In this document: positions 47,042 to 60,250 of the stretch, piece after piece | Layout of the letters: each line of letters begins with the position of its first letter | Position numbering within the stretch: position 1 is the first letter of the stretch | Assembly: GCA_907164885.2 (NCBI GenBank) | Contig: OU015495.1 | Coordinates: 101,478,659 to 101,542,658 of the forward strand | Length of the DNA stretch: 64,000 nucleotides | Direction: 5' to 3' | DNA from: Dolomedes plantarius | Taxonomy: Eukaryota > Arthropoda > Arachnida > Araneae > Dolomedidae | The notes under the pieces: generated by a model | Seen by the model: the letters and a program-made list of their open reading frames with translations, nothing else | What the model was told of the DNA's origin: nothing | The model's database searches: none | Program-made: the position numbers and the translations under genes

Positions 47042-48385
47042 CAGTACTGTGCAAATTAGTTGGGATAAACACAAAAATATTCCCATATGTTGTTTAATTA
47101 GTATAAATTCACATACATACATGGTATAGCAATCTAGTAGAAAATATGTCCTCCTCTAGCTTTAATGATATTCTGTACACGTTTAGGTATGGATTCCACG
47201 AATTTAGAACATAAATGTTTGACGTCGTAATCCCGAAACCAAACTTTTATGACATTCTCAATAATTTTTCTCTTGGTTGAGCAGTCCATCTTACTTACAC
47301 GTCTCTTAACAATGGTCCACAAATTTTCGATGAGATTTACATCTGGAGAATTTCCAGGTTTATCCAAAACTGTTAATTTCTTTTCATGAAAAATATTCTT
47401 TACTGGCTTAGAATTATGGTATGGAGCACGATCTTGTTGAAACACAACAAAACCACCCGCGAACGTTTGCATAAAAGGCACAATTTTGTCTTCTAGTATT
47501 GAAATGTATTTTTTGGAGTCCATCATTCCTCCAACTGGTACTAAGTTGCCAAGTCCTCCAGATGTAAAATAACCCCAAAATATTTGCTTTTGATGGTGCT
47601 TTACTGTTTGATTAAGATGTTCCCTGATGGGTTCTCCAGCACTTCGCCTGACAAATGTTGATCGAAACCCTTTCACAAAATATTTCGTTTATCGCTGAAT
47701 ACAACCTTATTCCAGTCTGCTGAAGTCCAGGATTGGTATTTCCTGGCCCAATACAAACATTTTATCTTCATTGTATGCGATAATAACTGGTTTTGGACTG
47801 GTGTGCCCATCTCCCTGATTCAATAAGCCTTCGTCGTACTGTCGATGAATCAACTCTCACACTAGTAGCCAATAATTCTCTCTCAAGATCTGTACTTGTC
47901 TTGCGAGGATGCATTTTGCAATTTCGTACAAGAAATTTGTCTGTCGAGGTGTTGTCTTACGTTTCCGTTCACATTTATTCTTCCATTTTGGATAAACTGT
48001 CTCAAACTTATTTTGCTGATTAATAATCCTGGAAACACTGGATTTTCGAACTGCAACTCCTGCAGCAATATCCCTCACAGTAATAGAGGTACGCTAACTA
48101 AGGGTAATAATTCTAGTCCTTTTTCTGGGTGTTATATCCATTTTTTTCACATAAGTGCGAACCAGACAACTAACACAATCGACTACTTCTTACAGCAGCT
48201 GAAACGCAACTGACGCGAAAATGCTTTACGTGTGGTAATCACGGTGTCAAACCAGTTTAGACTAGTCAAAACCAACCTCCCTTTGTAACAAAATTCAGTT
48301 GAAACCGGTTTCTCACAGGAAATACCTGGAAAAGGACGAATTTTATGAAAAATGAAGATTGTCCCAATTAATTTACACAGTACCG
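47042..48385 (-). mobile_element. Tc1-like transposon, full length with TIRs
   Basis: Inverted ends: left CAGTACTGTGCAAATTAG, right in reverse CGGTACTGTGTAAATTAA, each flanked by TA (47040-47041 and 48386-48387). Length is 1344 bp, within the usual range. One transposase gene lies on the minus strand, damaged by frameshifts. Confidence 0.88.
47134..48141 (-). pseudogene. Tc1-like transposase pseudogene
   Basis: Probable start is the minus-strand ATG at 48139-48141 (MDITPRKRTRI), 244 bp inside the right end. The N-terminal helix-turn-helix appears as VRDIAAGVAVRKSSVSRII (near 48080-48010), with a second DNA-binding segment around KRKTTPRQ. Frame breaks follow between 47860 and 47690. From 47676 the frame is open to the stop at 47134-47136: FWGYFTSGGLGNLVPV, then FQQDRAPYHNSKPV with the second catalytic Asp, SPDVNLIENLW with the final Glu, and the end KRVQNIIKARGGHIFY. 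The intact C-terminal 180 residues and the broken N-terminal half suggest decay by point indels. Confidence 0.87.
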
Positions 48386-48387
48386 TA

Positions 48388-49400
48388 TCTGGAGCAGGTG
48401 TTATTAAAATTTTTCCATTCGGAACCCCTATTTTGCTCGAGAAGATTTTACGTGACCTGGAGTATGTACATTAAAATAAAAATAAAAATAAACCCTTAAC
48501 TGATATTAAATCATGGGAATTGAATTCTAAGCCATTCTTTGATATACATTTAGTTTTATCACTTATTACCATTTGTTACAACAAAAGCAAATTTGACTAC
48601 TAATGTCCTTGCTTATTTTTGCATAAGAAGTTAAATCTTGGAGGATTATTTGATATTATAGGAAGCCGGACATCATCGCTTTTTTTCAGAATGGACCGAT
48701 ATTTTGATTCTACAATTTTTACTCACAAAAGAACGTAGTACGTAATGGCAGAAGTGTGTTTAAAGCCATTTCAGAAATTTCTGGAAATTCTAGGTTATCG
48801 AGTGAAATTCATTTAATGAATTTTTTTAGAAACTTGCGTATTGATTTGCCGCTTGATAATTCGGAAAATTGTTTTTGAGCATTTAATGAGAGATGACTGA
48901 CATTTTTCATTTTAGTGGTCAACGGTTTTTGAAACTAAATTTGTTTTTCAGAATCAAAATTTAAAGGGAATTATTTCTCAAACTGTGTCCCCCAAGCAAT
49001 TCACATGATCAATTATATTTTTACAATTAAATTTTTGGATGGTCATTTTAAATTACGAAATCATCTGTTGCTACAAAATTATCTAAAGAACTATTTTGCG
49101 TTCCATTCTTCCACATTTTATCTTTTTACCTAAAACCTACTGTTTTATTTTAACGTAAATGTTAATACAGTATTTTCCTTGAAGCGACATCTTTAAGTCC
49201 CTTAGTTTGTAAAAAAAGGACAAATAACGCAGTTTTGCAAGCTTCAGATCATTGTGAAAATGTCAAGTCAGATTTCTGCTCAGTCAAAAATATAACAACC
49301 GATTTTTTTAATCTATTTAACCTCTAGCTTACATTTTTCCGATTCCCTCTTTAGAGTGAGAAATTTCTGACCCAATCTGTATGAACGGCAATCACAGGGT
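48388..49400. other. Intergenic, no gene seen
   Basis: AT-rich DNA without supported features. Confidence 0.45.
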
Positions 49401-49401
49401 T

Positions 49402-49404
<3 letters not shown>

Positions 49405-49453
<49 letters not shown>

Positions 49454-49482
49454 AATGTATATGTATATGTATGTATGTATAT

Positions 49483-49552
<70 letters not shown>

Positions 49553-49561
49553 ATATATATT
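49405..49561. repeat. Interrupted (TA)n / TATG microsatellite
   Basis: Two TA runs separated by ATGTATG-type units; Ile/Tyr frames over it are artefacts. Confidence 0.95.
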
Positions 49562-50039
49562 CATTCTTGGGATATACGCTATCCCACACCGTACGGTAAA
49601 GGTTAAACATTATCCTCTTGAGATTAACCTTACTTCTGGAACTAGTAATTAAATTTTGCAATCAGAGGCCATGTATTTGAAAAAGTTTGAAAACAAATGA
49701 CTGTTAAGGAGACTGTTTTTAATGTATTTAATAATTCAGATAGTATCGTGAAGCACAATATCTATATCTGGTGACATTTTTTAGCTACAAAGGCCTCCCG
49801 ATGGATCATGCAGTGAATAAAAATGACACTAGAATCCTGCCCACTGTAATATTTGTTATCAGTCCATTATAATTGCCCATCATTACTGGAGCACAGTCTG
49901 TATGGACTCCAACGCAATTTCCTTATCGCAAACCTTTTCATTAAAAAAAAAAAACTTTGCTTTTTTTTTTTTTTTAAAAGCGGAGGCACTTGCCGTCAAA
50001 CATTCGCCAATACATCTTCACAGTTTACTATCTATTTTA
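49562..50039. other. Intergenic with A-run and T-run
   Basis: An A-run at about 49944-49953 and a T-run at about 49961-49973, near the tail of the next SINE. No gene. Confidence 0.4.
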
Positions 50040-50186
50040 TTATGGGGGCACAATACAGGCGGACAGGATTACCCCTATGAAGGGGCGACACATACGGAGG
50101 TATTTTTACTGGCGCTACACTGGGATTCGATTCGAGCACCCTTAGCACCGAAAACTAGCGCGCTGTACCATATGGCCGCCGCAAGC
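50040..50186 (-). mobile_element. tRNA-derived SINE
   Basis: The minus-strand head starts near 50186. It has an A box-like GGCCATATGGTACAGCG (50164-50180) and a B box-like CTCGAATCGAATCCC (50122-50136). The body ends with a CCCATAATAAA stretch near 50040, also present in the copy at 55098-55260, which supports a shared family. Confidence 0.6.
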
Positions 50187-51368
50187 CCTTTACGCTTCGA
50201 TTTAAAGATATATATTTTTCCTTCTTGAGTGAACCTGCAAAGTGTGACAAATCAATAAATCGTCATGTATCCTTCCTTCATGAACATATGTTATCCTAAT
50301 TAACAATAGATCCATGTTAGAAATATCAGTTCTTTCAACTAACTGGCTAGCAACTTTGGTCTGCCCTCAAGCCTGATAAAATGCTGCTGGAATTGATCAT
50401 TACTGAATCCAGTAATTCTTTAGGAAACATTATATTTCGATTAAGGGATTTTTCCGAATTTCATCGCTGCAGTTTTTACCATTACGAAAGTGATTTGAAA
50501 CAATAATTAGTCCGGAAAAATAATCATGGAATCATTACTCCACATTTTTTGATTCATTATTTTTCTCTTTCCTCTCTACCCAGAATGAAATACAGGGGGA
50601 AGGGGTCGGACAGAGCAGATAAAAAAGATGAACAAATGTATTTTTCTGTTATATGTTCATAACGAGAATTTTGATTTTAATTAAACATTTCAAGCCAAAA
50701 TGGTTTTCGCATTGAAAAATGTAACGGACGAACATTTCGTGATGATGTGACACCCATCGCAAACAGTTAGTTATCAATATTTTCGTGACTTCCAAATCCT
50801 GATAAACCACCCCATATCGGCTCCTTACGGATTTCATCTCCATACCTTTTCCATGAACTATTTCGATCCCTTTTCCATAAACTATTTCGATCATTTTAAG
50901 AGCAGCGGGTAACTCGAGATATTCTCCTTTCGACTACAGCATTTTATATTTTTTTATAAGAAGCCTCGTAAGATGCAAGTAAACACTGTTCGTTGACAGT
51001 GACAAATTCCTAAGAATATTGTTTTCCTTTATTTGAATATTTTGAAAAGTCGTTCGAAATGTTTCCTTGATTTATTAAAGTGCACTACATGCTTGGTATC
51101 AAAGTGTCAGTTTAGTTTAGAAAGTGCCATGCTCTTTGCAGCCAAATATTTTTTACAAGTAAATCAATTAGGTTGTTCACCCCCCCCCATCATTATTATA
51201 AGTAAATCTGTATTCCATAAATGATTCGACAAATTTTATTTTCCTTATCGATAAGTTATATGGAAGACTTTGCTTCATTGTCAGTTTGCATTTTTACACC
51301 TTCTGCCTAAATTTAGCCACTTATCCATGACAGAAAACTATTTTTGTCCTAAAATAAGAACATTTTTC
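50187..51368. other. Intergenic, no gene seen
   Basis: No supported feature. A small CCATGAACTATTTCGAT / CCATAAACTATTTCGAT duplication is present at about 50851-50893. Confidence 0.45.
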
Positions 51369-51505
<137 letters not shown>

Positions 51506-52723
51506 CACTGAAGTGCCACTGAATTAGGGATACCTACCTAGTAACGAGTTGGGCCTCTTCTGGCCTTGATAACGGCTGCCACACGACGAGGCATAGGTTC
51601 AACAAGTTTCTGGAAACGTTCCACGGGAATGACTTGCCAAATATTGGCTAAAGCTGTCCATAATTCAGTAAGGTTCTTTGGTGCTGTGTGATGGCCTTTC
51701 ACGCCTTGTTCCAAAACATCCCAAAGATGCTCAATAGGATTTAAGTCTGGGCTTCTAGGTTGCCAATTCATGACAGAGAAGTCAGAGGAATGCTCATCCA
51801 ACTAGCCAGTAGCCAACCGGGACTTGTGAGAGGTACAGTTGTCTTGCTGGAAAACTCCATTACCGTGCGGATAACAGAACAGCATAAACGGATGGAGGTG
51901 ATCACCCAGCAACTCTACGTACCGCATTGCATTGAGGGAGGTTGGCACACGCACCAAAGATCCCAAACTGTACCACAAATAAACACCCCAGACTATGATT
52001 GAGCCACCATGCCCTTGTACAGTTCCAGCCAGGTATGCAGGATCCATGGCTTCATGAGCCTGACGCCATATTCTCAGTCTCTCGTGGGCGTTAAGTAGTC
52101 GGAATCGAGACTCATCACTCCATGCTACTCGTTTCCAGTCCTCTACACTCCAGTCTCTGTGCTCTCTTGCCCAGGCAAGACGTGCAGCCCGATGGCGAGT
52201 ATAGAGCAATGGTACTCTCGTAGGTCGACGGCTCCCGAAACCCATACGGTGAAGCGAGCGTTGCACAGTCCGTTTACTGACTGTACGACTGGCACCGTCA
52301 TTAAACTGGGTGGTAATTTGGGCTAATGTTTGGCTGCGCTGGCTACGTACAATACGCCTGAGCCGTCTCTCACCACGCACTGCCAAGGTTAATTGTCCTT
52401 TGCAGTTTGCCCGATTGCTAGTTTTTTTTCCACCATCCATGTATTCTTGGTATACTCTTGACACTGTCGACCTTGAAAATCCTAGTTGTCTGACGATTTC
52501 GGAAATTGGATGGTCCATGCGTCGAGCACCTACGATTTTTCCGCGCTCGAAGGCGTCTAAATCAGGCAGTTTACCCATATTGGTAATTCCAACAACTAAT
52601 TCAGAATAACCACAGTACGCGCTATATATGCATTTACCACAGCGCCCTCACTTGCGCATACATGATGCGCAGTGCTACACAATTTACATAGGCTTTGCTA
52701 TCCCTAATTCAGTGGCACTTCAG

Positions 52724-52725
<2 letters not shown>
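51506..52725 (-). mobile_element. Tc1-like transposon, nearly intact
   Basis: Inverted ends CACTGAAGTGCCACTGAATT (left) and, in reverse, TACTGAAGTGCCACTGAATT (right) match over about 25 bp apart from the outermost base. Length about 1.22 kb with TA on both sides. The single gene inside is open except for one stop codon. Confidence 0.92.
51538..52578 (-). pseudogene. Tc1-like transposase, 346 codons with one in-frame stop
   Basis: Start at the minus-strand ATG 52576-52578 (MGKLPDLDAFERGKIVG). A paired-type DNA-binding region follows: IVRQLGFSRSTVSRVYQEY as the first helix-turn-helix, a GRPR-like linker replaced by NCKGQLTL, and ITTQFNDGASRTVSKRTVQR as the second. Catalytic residues are all in place: Asp in VAWSDESRFRLL (about 52115), Asp in FQQDNCTSH (about 51835), Glu in SPDLNPIEHLWD (about 51720). 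The protein ends RRVAAVIKARRGPTRY at 51538, the usual terminus. The only lesion seen is a TAG at 51799-51801, between the second Asp and the Glu, compatible with a TGG to TAG change. Reading frame is continuous across it. Confidence 0.93.
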
Positions 52726-52758
<33 letters not shown>

Positions 52759-52760
52759 AT
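52726..52760. repeat. (TA)n(TG)n microsatellite
   Basis: Continuation of the TA tract right of the Tc1-like element, then about 20 bp of TG. Confidence 0.9.
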
Positions 52761-53245
52761 GTAACATTTGGCGATACCCGTCGTAGCGTGGGGTCTTTCG
52801 GAGCATGACCGTGACGGTACGGAAGTTGTAGCGGGTCCCTCTAATCACATTGCGGCGTTGACATATGATTCGGTGCATTACCACATCCCGTTTGCCGAAG
52901 CAAGGGCGCTTGTAGTTGCAGCTGGCCTTTGGGTGATGAACGTAATAACCACCTCGAGTCATGGAAGGAATACTCGAATTCCATAGACAGTTTTTATTTC
53001 TGTCGAACGTGATGAAACATCGGCCGTAATGGCCGCCAGAGGTGGCCGGGAAAGGACATGATACTGAATTACGCGTGTTCTGTGCTACAAAGTCACGCAA
53101 AAATCGCTGATCAAGTGTGTTCGGGCTTAAATAACTCCGTGAGGTCGTTGTCACATGACTCTTGAACTCTTCACTCGTTGGCCGGCCCAGCCATCTAGGC
53201 ACAAAAGTCCCGTGTCTTGTTATGTAAGTTTTGGGACCCACGAGA
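52761..53245. other. GC-rich island of unknown origin
   Basis: About 480 bp with GC content near 50%, bounded by AT-rich DNA. It begins TGTAACATTTGGCGATACCC, which resembles an LTR end (AACA) followed by a primer-binding start (TTTGGCGA). Frames are open on both strands (52768-52986 forward; 52720-53241 reverse) but match no family I know, and mutual overlap argues against both. A fragment of a retroelement leader is possible. Confidence 0.4.
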
Positions 53246-55097
53246 TTGGGGGTTAAGGAATGATATATTAACTGTCAAATTACCATGTTTTTATTAACTT
53301 GCTTTCTTGTGTGTTTGTCCAGTACAAATATTGCAATAAATTTTTAACTAACTTCCCGACTAGCTAGTCATTTGAAACTTTTAGAATAGCTCAGAACACG
53401 ATAACAATGCATTTTTTAATACTTTTAGCCATTTTTAAGCAGAATTAAATTAATTTTCAGTTATTTTCAGTTAATTTTGTTTTGTAGACTGGTGCAGCCA
53501 TCTATCAGCCGGAACGGGAATGAAAAGTTAAATGCAAGTTAACTTCCAATTAACTTCATTTTCTTTTAAGTTGATGGGATAATTCATCAAAAAATTTTAA
53601 AAAGAATTTATTACTACATAGAATTGTCAAGTTTATATGATTCAACAGAAAATTTAAAAACATGGTATATAAAAAGTTATTTTTATCTTGTAATTAATTT
53701 GTATTTAGGATACTCTTAATTCCTTTGTTCTTAAAACGATAATAACTTGCTTACGTTCAAGTAATTTTAAAGGAAGTTAAAAAGAATTTGGAAATTAGAA
53801 AAGGTTTTTTGTTTTGAATGTTATATATATATATATATGCGTGTGTGTGTGTGTGCTAGAGAGTGACTGTGTATGGGATTGAATGTTTTCGTTTTTGTTT
53901 TCGTCTGCCTTTCAACGCATTATATGTATTATTTATTAATACTTGAGACATATACAATGAACCTGTGTGTTGATAATTTGTTGAGAAATGAAACTTAATT
54001 TATAATTTAAGGTAGTGGAATAAATATAATAAACTAAAACACTGGGAAAAAACGTATTATTTATATTTCGTCTCAGGCAGGGATGAGCATAATTTAAAGG
54101 TTTGACTAATTTAATGCCATTGCTTGTATGATCTATAAGTCTTCTCGGAATGAAATATGTACAATGTACTTCTTTCCTTAGACCAAATCAATTTCTCCGT
54201 AAATATTTAACATAAATGTCATGTATTTCTGTTTCCAAATTCAGTCTAATCGATTTCGTTTACTCCATGCAACTAACATTAATATGCAATACCTCTCCTT
54301 TTCAAATGAGGCTGCAGAAGGATTCTCAGAAAAAAGACTTATTAACTCAGAAAAAGAGACAGAAAAAATAAAGATTTAGACTCAGAAAAAAGACCATTAT
54401 TTTGTGATTTCGAAATTGTATATGTGTAACCTTTTTTTTAAAAGATAAATTTAAACGTGTATTATTTGATGGAAAACCGAAAGAAAAAAGGGCCAGCATC
54501 TGAAATTCATTTATTTAAAATTATAGTCTGAATACTCAATTGGTTTGTGTGTTATATAGCTTAAAACAGGCGAGTCAAATCAGTGATATATGTACACATA
54601 TAACTTAAAACAGACTAATTCATGGAAAAGGCTTTGTAGTGCTGGTTTTTTCACTCATAGCCAGGATACGATTTTAGATTTCATACGGAGAATCAACAAC
54701 ACGGATTACAAGGGAGTTGTAATTTCTCATTTGCCTGGCATTAAAACGGGAATAAATGATATATGTACTCATTTGACACGTCATTTTTATGCTTTCACAG
54801 TTCCTTTTGGAAAATTTAAATGACACTGAAAGCATTGATTTTATGGTAAGTATGTATATGAGCATTGTGATATTTGAAAGAAAGATATTCCTTAAGAAAG
54901 AATTACTTGAAGTCATCTACGTGTAATTTTTTTCTCCCTCAAAATCTGAAAGTTTCATTTAAATATTATAAGCTAGAAAAGTTTTACACAAATTTCTGTA
55001 TGACGCTCTCTATGAAACTTTATTTTTCAAATGCCACTTGTCCGAGAACATTCGCAAAAAGAGAAGGCACGAGGACGTGCAAAGTCCGCAATTTTGC
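53246..55097. other. AT-rich intergenic DNA
   Basis: Includes a (TA)n(TG)n run at 53822-53855. Frames at 54590-54916 on both strands show no motif. No gene called. Confidence 0.5.
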
Positions 55098-55260
55098 GTT
55101 TACTTCTTTATTATGGGAACACCATGTAGATGAAAAATCATTGCAACATAGGAAGGGACACCATAGGAACGCCCATACCCCACTCGGGGGTCGAACTCGG
55201 ACCAAACTTACAACTCCTCCGAGTGGAAGATTACGACGCTAAACGCTATACGATGTAGGC
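55098..55260 (-). mobile_element. tRNA-derived SINE
   Basis: The minus-strand head starts near 55260 with a weak A box-like TATAGCGTTTAGCGTCG (55234-55250) and an exact B box GAGTTCGACCCCC (55187-55199). Its tail has CCCATAATAAAG near 55108-55119, as in the copy at 50040-50186. Confidence 0.6.
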
Positions 55261-56460
55261 AAAACTACGGTCTATGAAACTACGGTCTATGAAACTACTA
55301 TGAAACTACGGTCGTTTGCTTATAACTGTATACCTGATCGCTGCAGCTTTTTTTAACGTGTAGAATTAATGTGCTGAACTTTCCTCTATTGATGGCCTTA
55401 TGGATTAATTCATAAACTTACGCGAGCCACACTCATGAATGCGTTGTTCGATAGCAGTGTACTTTGTACTTTATATAACCAAATGTAACCACTACTTGTT
55501 ATCAACCGTATACCAAGTAAAATATATTGGCAACATGATTCTCGCATTGCAGCTGGAATGCAATGCGAGAACGTCGCTAATTTTTCATTTGGCTAAAGCT
55601 GCATTAACAGGGGTAATCCGTAATTTACGGAGTGTCTTCTCGGTTTTCTGTTAGAAACGCGTTTTTGCTTTTGATTGTGTTTTCTTCACGAAATCAGTAT
55701 ATTTATATTAGGTTCCAGTGTGAGATTTATTTAACTTATTCTCATGCTTACTGTGGTGTAGTGGTTCTCATGGTAATTGTGGTGTAGTTATCGTATAGGT
55801 AACAACAGTAATTATAGTCACACATACATACCTGTAGCAGACCTGTAGCACTTTCTTTTATTTAAGCAGAACTGATAACTTTGTGGGTTGGAGAGTGTGC
55901 TTCAGAAAGAGTCCAGGCCTATTTATTAGGGATATTCAACACGTGCTACTTCTACGTATGAACGCATCTAGATCAACCAAAAAAAACCCGTCCAAGTTAC
56001 TGGACGTCCAACAAACGGATGTTGAAATTCGCGCCCGGGCGAAAAGGGGAACAATCTCGCCAATTTGGTGCTCGCCACAAAACCCGTTCTGGTAAAATAG
56101 CGGAATGCAACTGGTCAGCGGCGACAGTCTGTGGCGATAAAATGGACAAAAACTTCGCCAAATATGCCAAATGACTGGATCTTTATAACTACCAAAAGGC
56201 GCTGGAAAAAAATTGCGAAAAACTTATATCCATTAATTGAAATTCAAAATTGTGTAGCTTTATGCTACACTTACCAATAATAATCAACATACATAGCAAT
56301 AAACAATTTAGAGACTCGTTCCATTTACTTTTGTAACTAGGAGCGTTAGTAAGATCCTAGAGTAACGAACATCTCCCTAACAAGAATAATAATTAATGAC
56401 GAATCGACAGAGTAAACATTTTTACCCATACTTTTTCATCTACAGTTTGCAGTCATTCAG
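55261..56460. other. Intergenic; short repeats
   Basis: A 15-bp tandem GAAACTACGGTCTAT is present about three times at 55262-55315. A perfect 13-bp inverted repeat with 7-base spacer lies at 55539-55571 (arm TTCTCGCATTGCA). No gene. Confidence 0.55.
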
Positions 56461-56462
56461 TC

Positions 56463-56957
56463 CAGGGCCCGATTTAGAAAATTCTGGACTGTAGGCACAA
56501 CTCGGGATGGGGGGCCCCTAACACTGATGTGGGCATAAAATTTCCAAAATTGACACACACACAAAAAAATAATGATAATAATCACGAATCATTGTGAAAG
56601 TACCATTTTACCAAGAATTGGCTATTTGAAGCGAAGCAGCCTAGAACATTATCAAATAGCAAAAAGCAATACAACATATTAACTTCATCATTAAAACACC
56701 ACTAGAATGCAACCAAAAAAGCTTTTATATACACTATAACATACATATGATGAACTATACATATAACTATACATATAAGGAACCAATCAATCAAATTTGA
56801 AAGGATATAATTAAAACATTGCTATTAAAGAGGTAAAATAAAAATTTTAAAAAAATCTGAATTGGGAAGTTTTTCTTTATTTTGTTTAAAAACAATTTTT
56901 TTGGGGGGCCCCCAACATTCGGGGGCCCCTAGGTCCAGGCCTACCGGGCCTAATGGA
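56463..56957. mobile_element. hAT-like MITE, tentative
   Basis: The left end CAGGGCCCGATTTAG and, about 490 bp on, a right end that reads TAGGCCCGGTAGGCC in reverse, both followed inward by GGGGCCCC blocks. Such ends are typical of hAT-type non-autonomous elements. Terminal matching is imperfect and I could not identify an 8-bp target duplication. Confidence 0.45.
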
Positions 56958-59900
56958 AAATCACGGCTTGATTCAGTCTATTGCCTTTCCTGTCCGTAGA
57001 TATTTAACTGTATTTTGCACATTTTCGAGGTGTTATTTCCATTTTCACTAAAAAATTAAGTGAACTGGAACAGGGAAGTATTGAAAACGGGTTATCCTCA
57101 TTGCCGAGGGTTAATTCCTAGAGTAAAGTATCTCACAAACTTCTGATTTTATCTCTCAGAATCGTATCTGTTAGATGTCATAAACTTACCATGAGGTAAG
57201 AGAATAATGCTGTATTTGGAAAAAGTTCTGAGAGAATTAAAAAACGATGTTGTTTCTTTATCGATTCAATTTTATTTCCGATGATGGAAGTTTCAGTGAG
57301 CCCTATGCAAATAGTAAAATTGACTTGATAAAGTAACTCTAATGAAGTCGTTTTGTGGGATACAGTATAAACTTTGACAAAAAATGCCTCTCAGGGAAAA
57401 AAAGGTACATTTCTTGTGATTTTTTTAATTCGTACTTATAACATTCTATCATAATTGAAAATGCATAATTGTAACTCAATTTGCCTAATTTCGAAATAGG
57501 TGCTTACTGTATAATAGATGTTAGACTTGCGTAATTTATGAACTATTTTGAAAACAAATAATTAAAGACTTCGCAATGAAACATGAGTTTATAAATTTAT
57601 AGACAAAATCATTTTGAAATTTAATTATTTAATCTCTCAAAGAGACGTAAACTCTAATCAAAAGTCCTATTCAAAAAGGCCAAAATGCCTCGATAAGTAT
57701 AAGGCAATTCTGAAAATACTAATGCATTACTTTATAAGATTGGGACATTTCTAAATTTGAGATATCAAATAACTTTTTTATTTTAAAACAGGAAAAATAT
57801 TTTACATGTAAGTTTCAGATAAATATACCAGTTCTGAGAATTGTGTAAATATTGTCTACGTATAAAGTCTTGTCAAAAATAACATGAACTTATTAAATGG
57901 CACCCTTCTTAGTAACATATATTTAGTAAACATTTACGAAAACTTCCAAAAAAATTTCTAGAATATTCAACATATTTTGCCAAACATATTTTTTTTTTTA
58001 TTACAGAAAACATATTTCTTGGGGCTATTCAAACGTTTGGTGCGGAAGCAAAATGATCGATATTGGCAAAAATATATTTTTTAACTGTTACGAGGTTTAT
58101 ACGGCAATTTTATTTTATATAAGACTTTCAGGAAATGTATCAAAAAATTTCGCTTTTGAAAACTATAGCCTTTATATAACCACTAAAATGAAATAATACA
58201 GTTAATTAAAAATTAATTTATTGTCAGAATTTTAGTTTATTATTTATATTTCCTACATTCATTAATTTCAAATATTATTCTTTATTTTATTCACTGCTAA
58301 GCAATTTGGCGTTTTCAAAGTATAATTATTCTGTAAAAATAGAGATTTAATTCATGTAAATCTAATACAAAAATAAGCATTTATTAAAAGATAACAACTT
58401 CGAGGGATTCAAAAATGTGGTACAATATTTTTGATTAATAACCGTAGAAATTTAATTAACTGCGGATTTCATCAATTACCTATATTAAGGCAGAAAATTT
58501 TCATATTAAAAAGTATGATATTTTACAGTGTATTTTAAAACTTGATAGCGATTACGGAAGAGTTGTAAAATCTATTCAAAATAAATATTAAGATCTGAAG
58601 CATGGTGTTTATGTTTAAATTTCTGTAAGCTGTGGTGATTATATTTAAACTCAGATAGTTGCAAAAATCTTGCTTTCATGAAACTTCACTCCAGAAAAAT
58701 TACATTATGCAACTATGCTTAGATTACGATGCCATATTCATTTGATTACAAAATCCGCTATACTTTATGTTTATTCATAGATAATCCTTTTAATATTAAA
58801 AATGATTAATGTAATTTCAGGAACAACTGAATATTACAATAATCAGTGGCTAATTATCATAATTATACACCTACTTAAAATTTATTTATATTATACTACA
58901 AAATATTTGTTGAATTCTTATAAATACCTAACGATATCTACTAAAGGTATCATCACTTTATGAATTTAAGTGTAGAGTGACCGATATTTTGCTGTTGTGT
59001 CTAGAATATATCGTCACCTGATTGCACGAACTAAGTAACTCGATTCTTCAAGTTCTTCTTCAAGTTCTTCTTCAATCTCAAATGTCTTCTTCAAGTGAGA
59101 AAATATTTGTCGTTCTGTTTGTCTAATTATTACACTAGCCAACAGATGGCATTAGGTTAGCAGCAAAGTGAGTTGTCTAGTTATTGGATTCAATTCTAAA
59201 ATAATTTAGCTATAAATAGCCAGATATCTCAAAAATAATTTTTTTGGAGTTACCTTGTACTTGCATTCGGTGACGATATAGCCATGCTCTTTTACGCAAA
59301 TGAAGAATTATGATATGTAATAAAAATATTCGTAGAAATAGTTCTGCCAGTTCTAATTCGACGACGGACTTATTCACTTGTTCGTCATTTAAAAGGCTAG
59401 ATTAGTTCTAAATCAAAGACTTGATGAAAATATGCGTATTTCATATGCCATCGCCCAAGAATTAATTCAAACCTGAAAAATCACAGACAGTCTTGAAAGG
59501 ACATTTAATTCGGAACTCCAAAGCTCAGTTTTAACTAATATTTGTTTTATTATGAATCTATTCATATCTGAGTCTATCACCGTATTATTGATAATTTGCA
59601 GTAATGCTATTTCACTCTTGCTGTGTTGATTTACAGAATGGGTTTAAATGTGATATCGATATCAGCTTGTAAAACCCTGTCTCGAGTGAATGTTTTAAAT
59701 GCATATGCCATGTATAGGTAAACCCTGAGTCACATTCAGTATTTAAGTACCTGTCAGTCACAGTCTATTATTTAATTTTTAAGTTTATTTTGATATTCTC
59801 TTTCTAAGCGAAGTCAACGAAGTTCACTGTGAAGGAGATTAACTTGTAGATACTATCATGCAAACTAATCAATATAACTCAAACAAATTCGAAAGAGCTT

Positions 59901-60050
59901 TTAGTTAATTTTTTTAACTGCTTGAAATTCGGTGGTTGATTTTTGATATTGCTAACTTTTTTAGATTTATGTTTGTATTAAACTTTTTATACATAAGCAT
60001 TTCTATTCTACGTAAAAAAATTTTTTTATTGAAAAATATTTTAATTTAAA
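56958..60050. other. Long AT-rich stretch, no gene seen
   Basis: About 3.1 kb without a frame above background. A tandem TTCTTCAAG repeat lies at 59044-59095. No element ends recognised. Confidence 0.55.
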
Positions 60051-60051
60051 G

Positions 60052-60052
<1 letters not shown>

Positions 60053-60103
<51 letters not shown>
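60053..60103. repeat. (TA)n microsatellite
   Basis: Pure TA run of about 50 bp. Confidence 0.95.
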
Positions 60104-60106
<3 letters not shown>

Positions 60107-60184
60107 CTATCCGAATTTTCTTTGAAATGTTGGACACATTCTTTTTTTTACTAAGCTGCATTTTAATTTTGAATAATTTTATAT

Positions 60185-60250
60185 ATATAGACAGAGAGAG
60201 AGTCTCTCTTTCTCTCCTTCTCTCTATCTATCTATATATATATATATATA
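60185..60250. repeat. (GA)n(CT)n(CTAT)n(TA)n compound microsatellite
   Basis: Four simple motifs in succession, ending at the left end of the next Tc1-like element. Confidence 0.9.

Noticed and set aside
54590..54916. Overlapping frames on both strands
   Set aside because: Neither has a family motif and each is the antisense shadow of the other.
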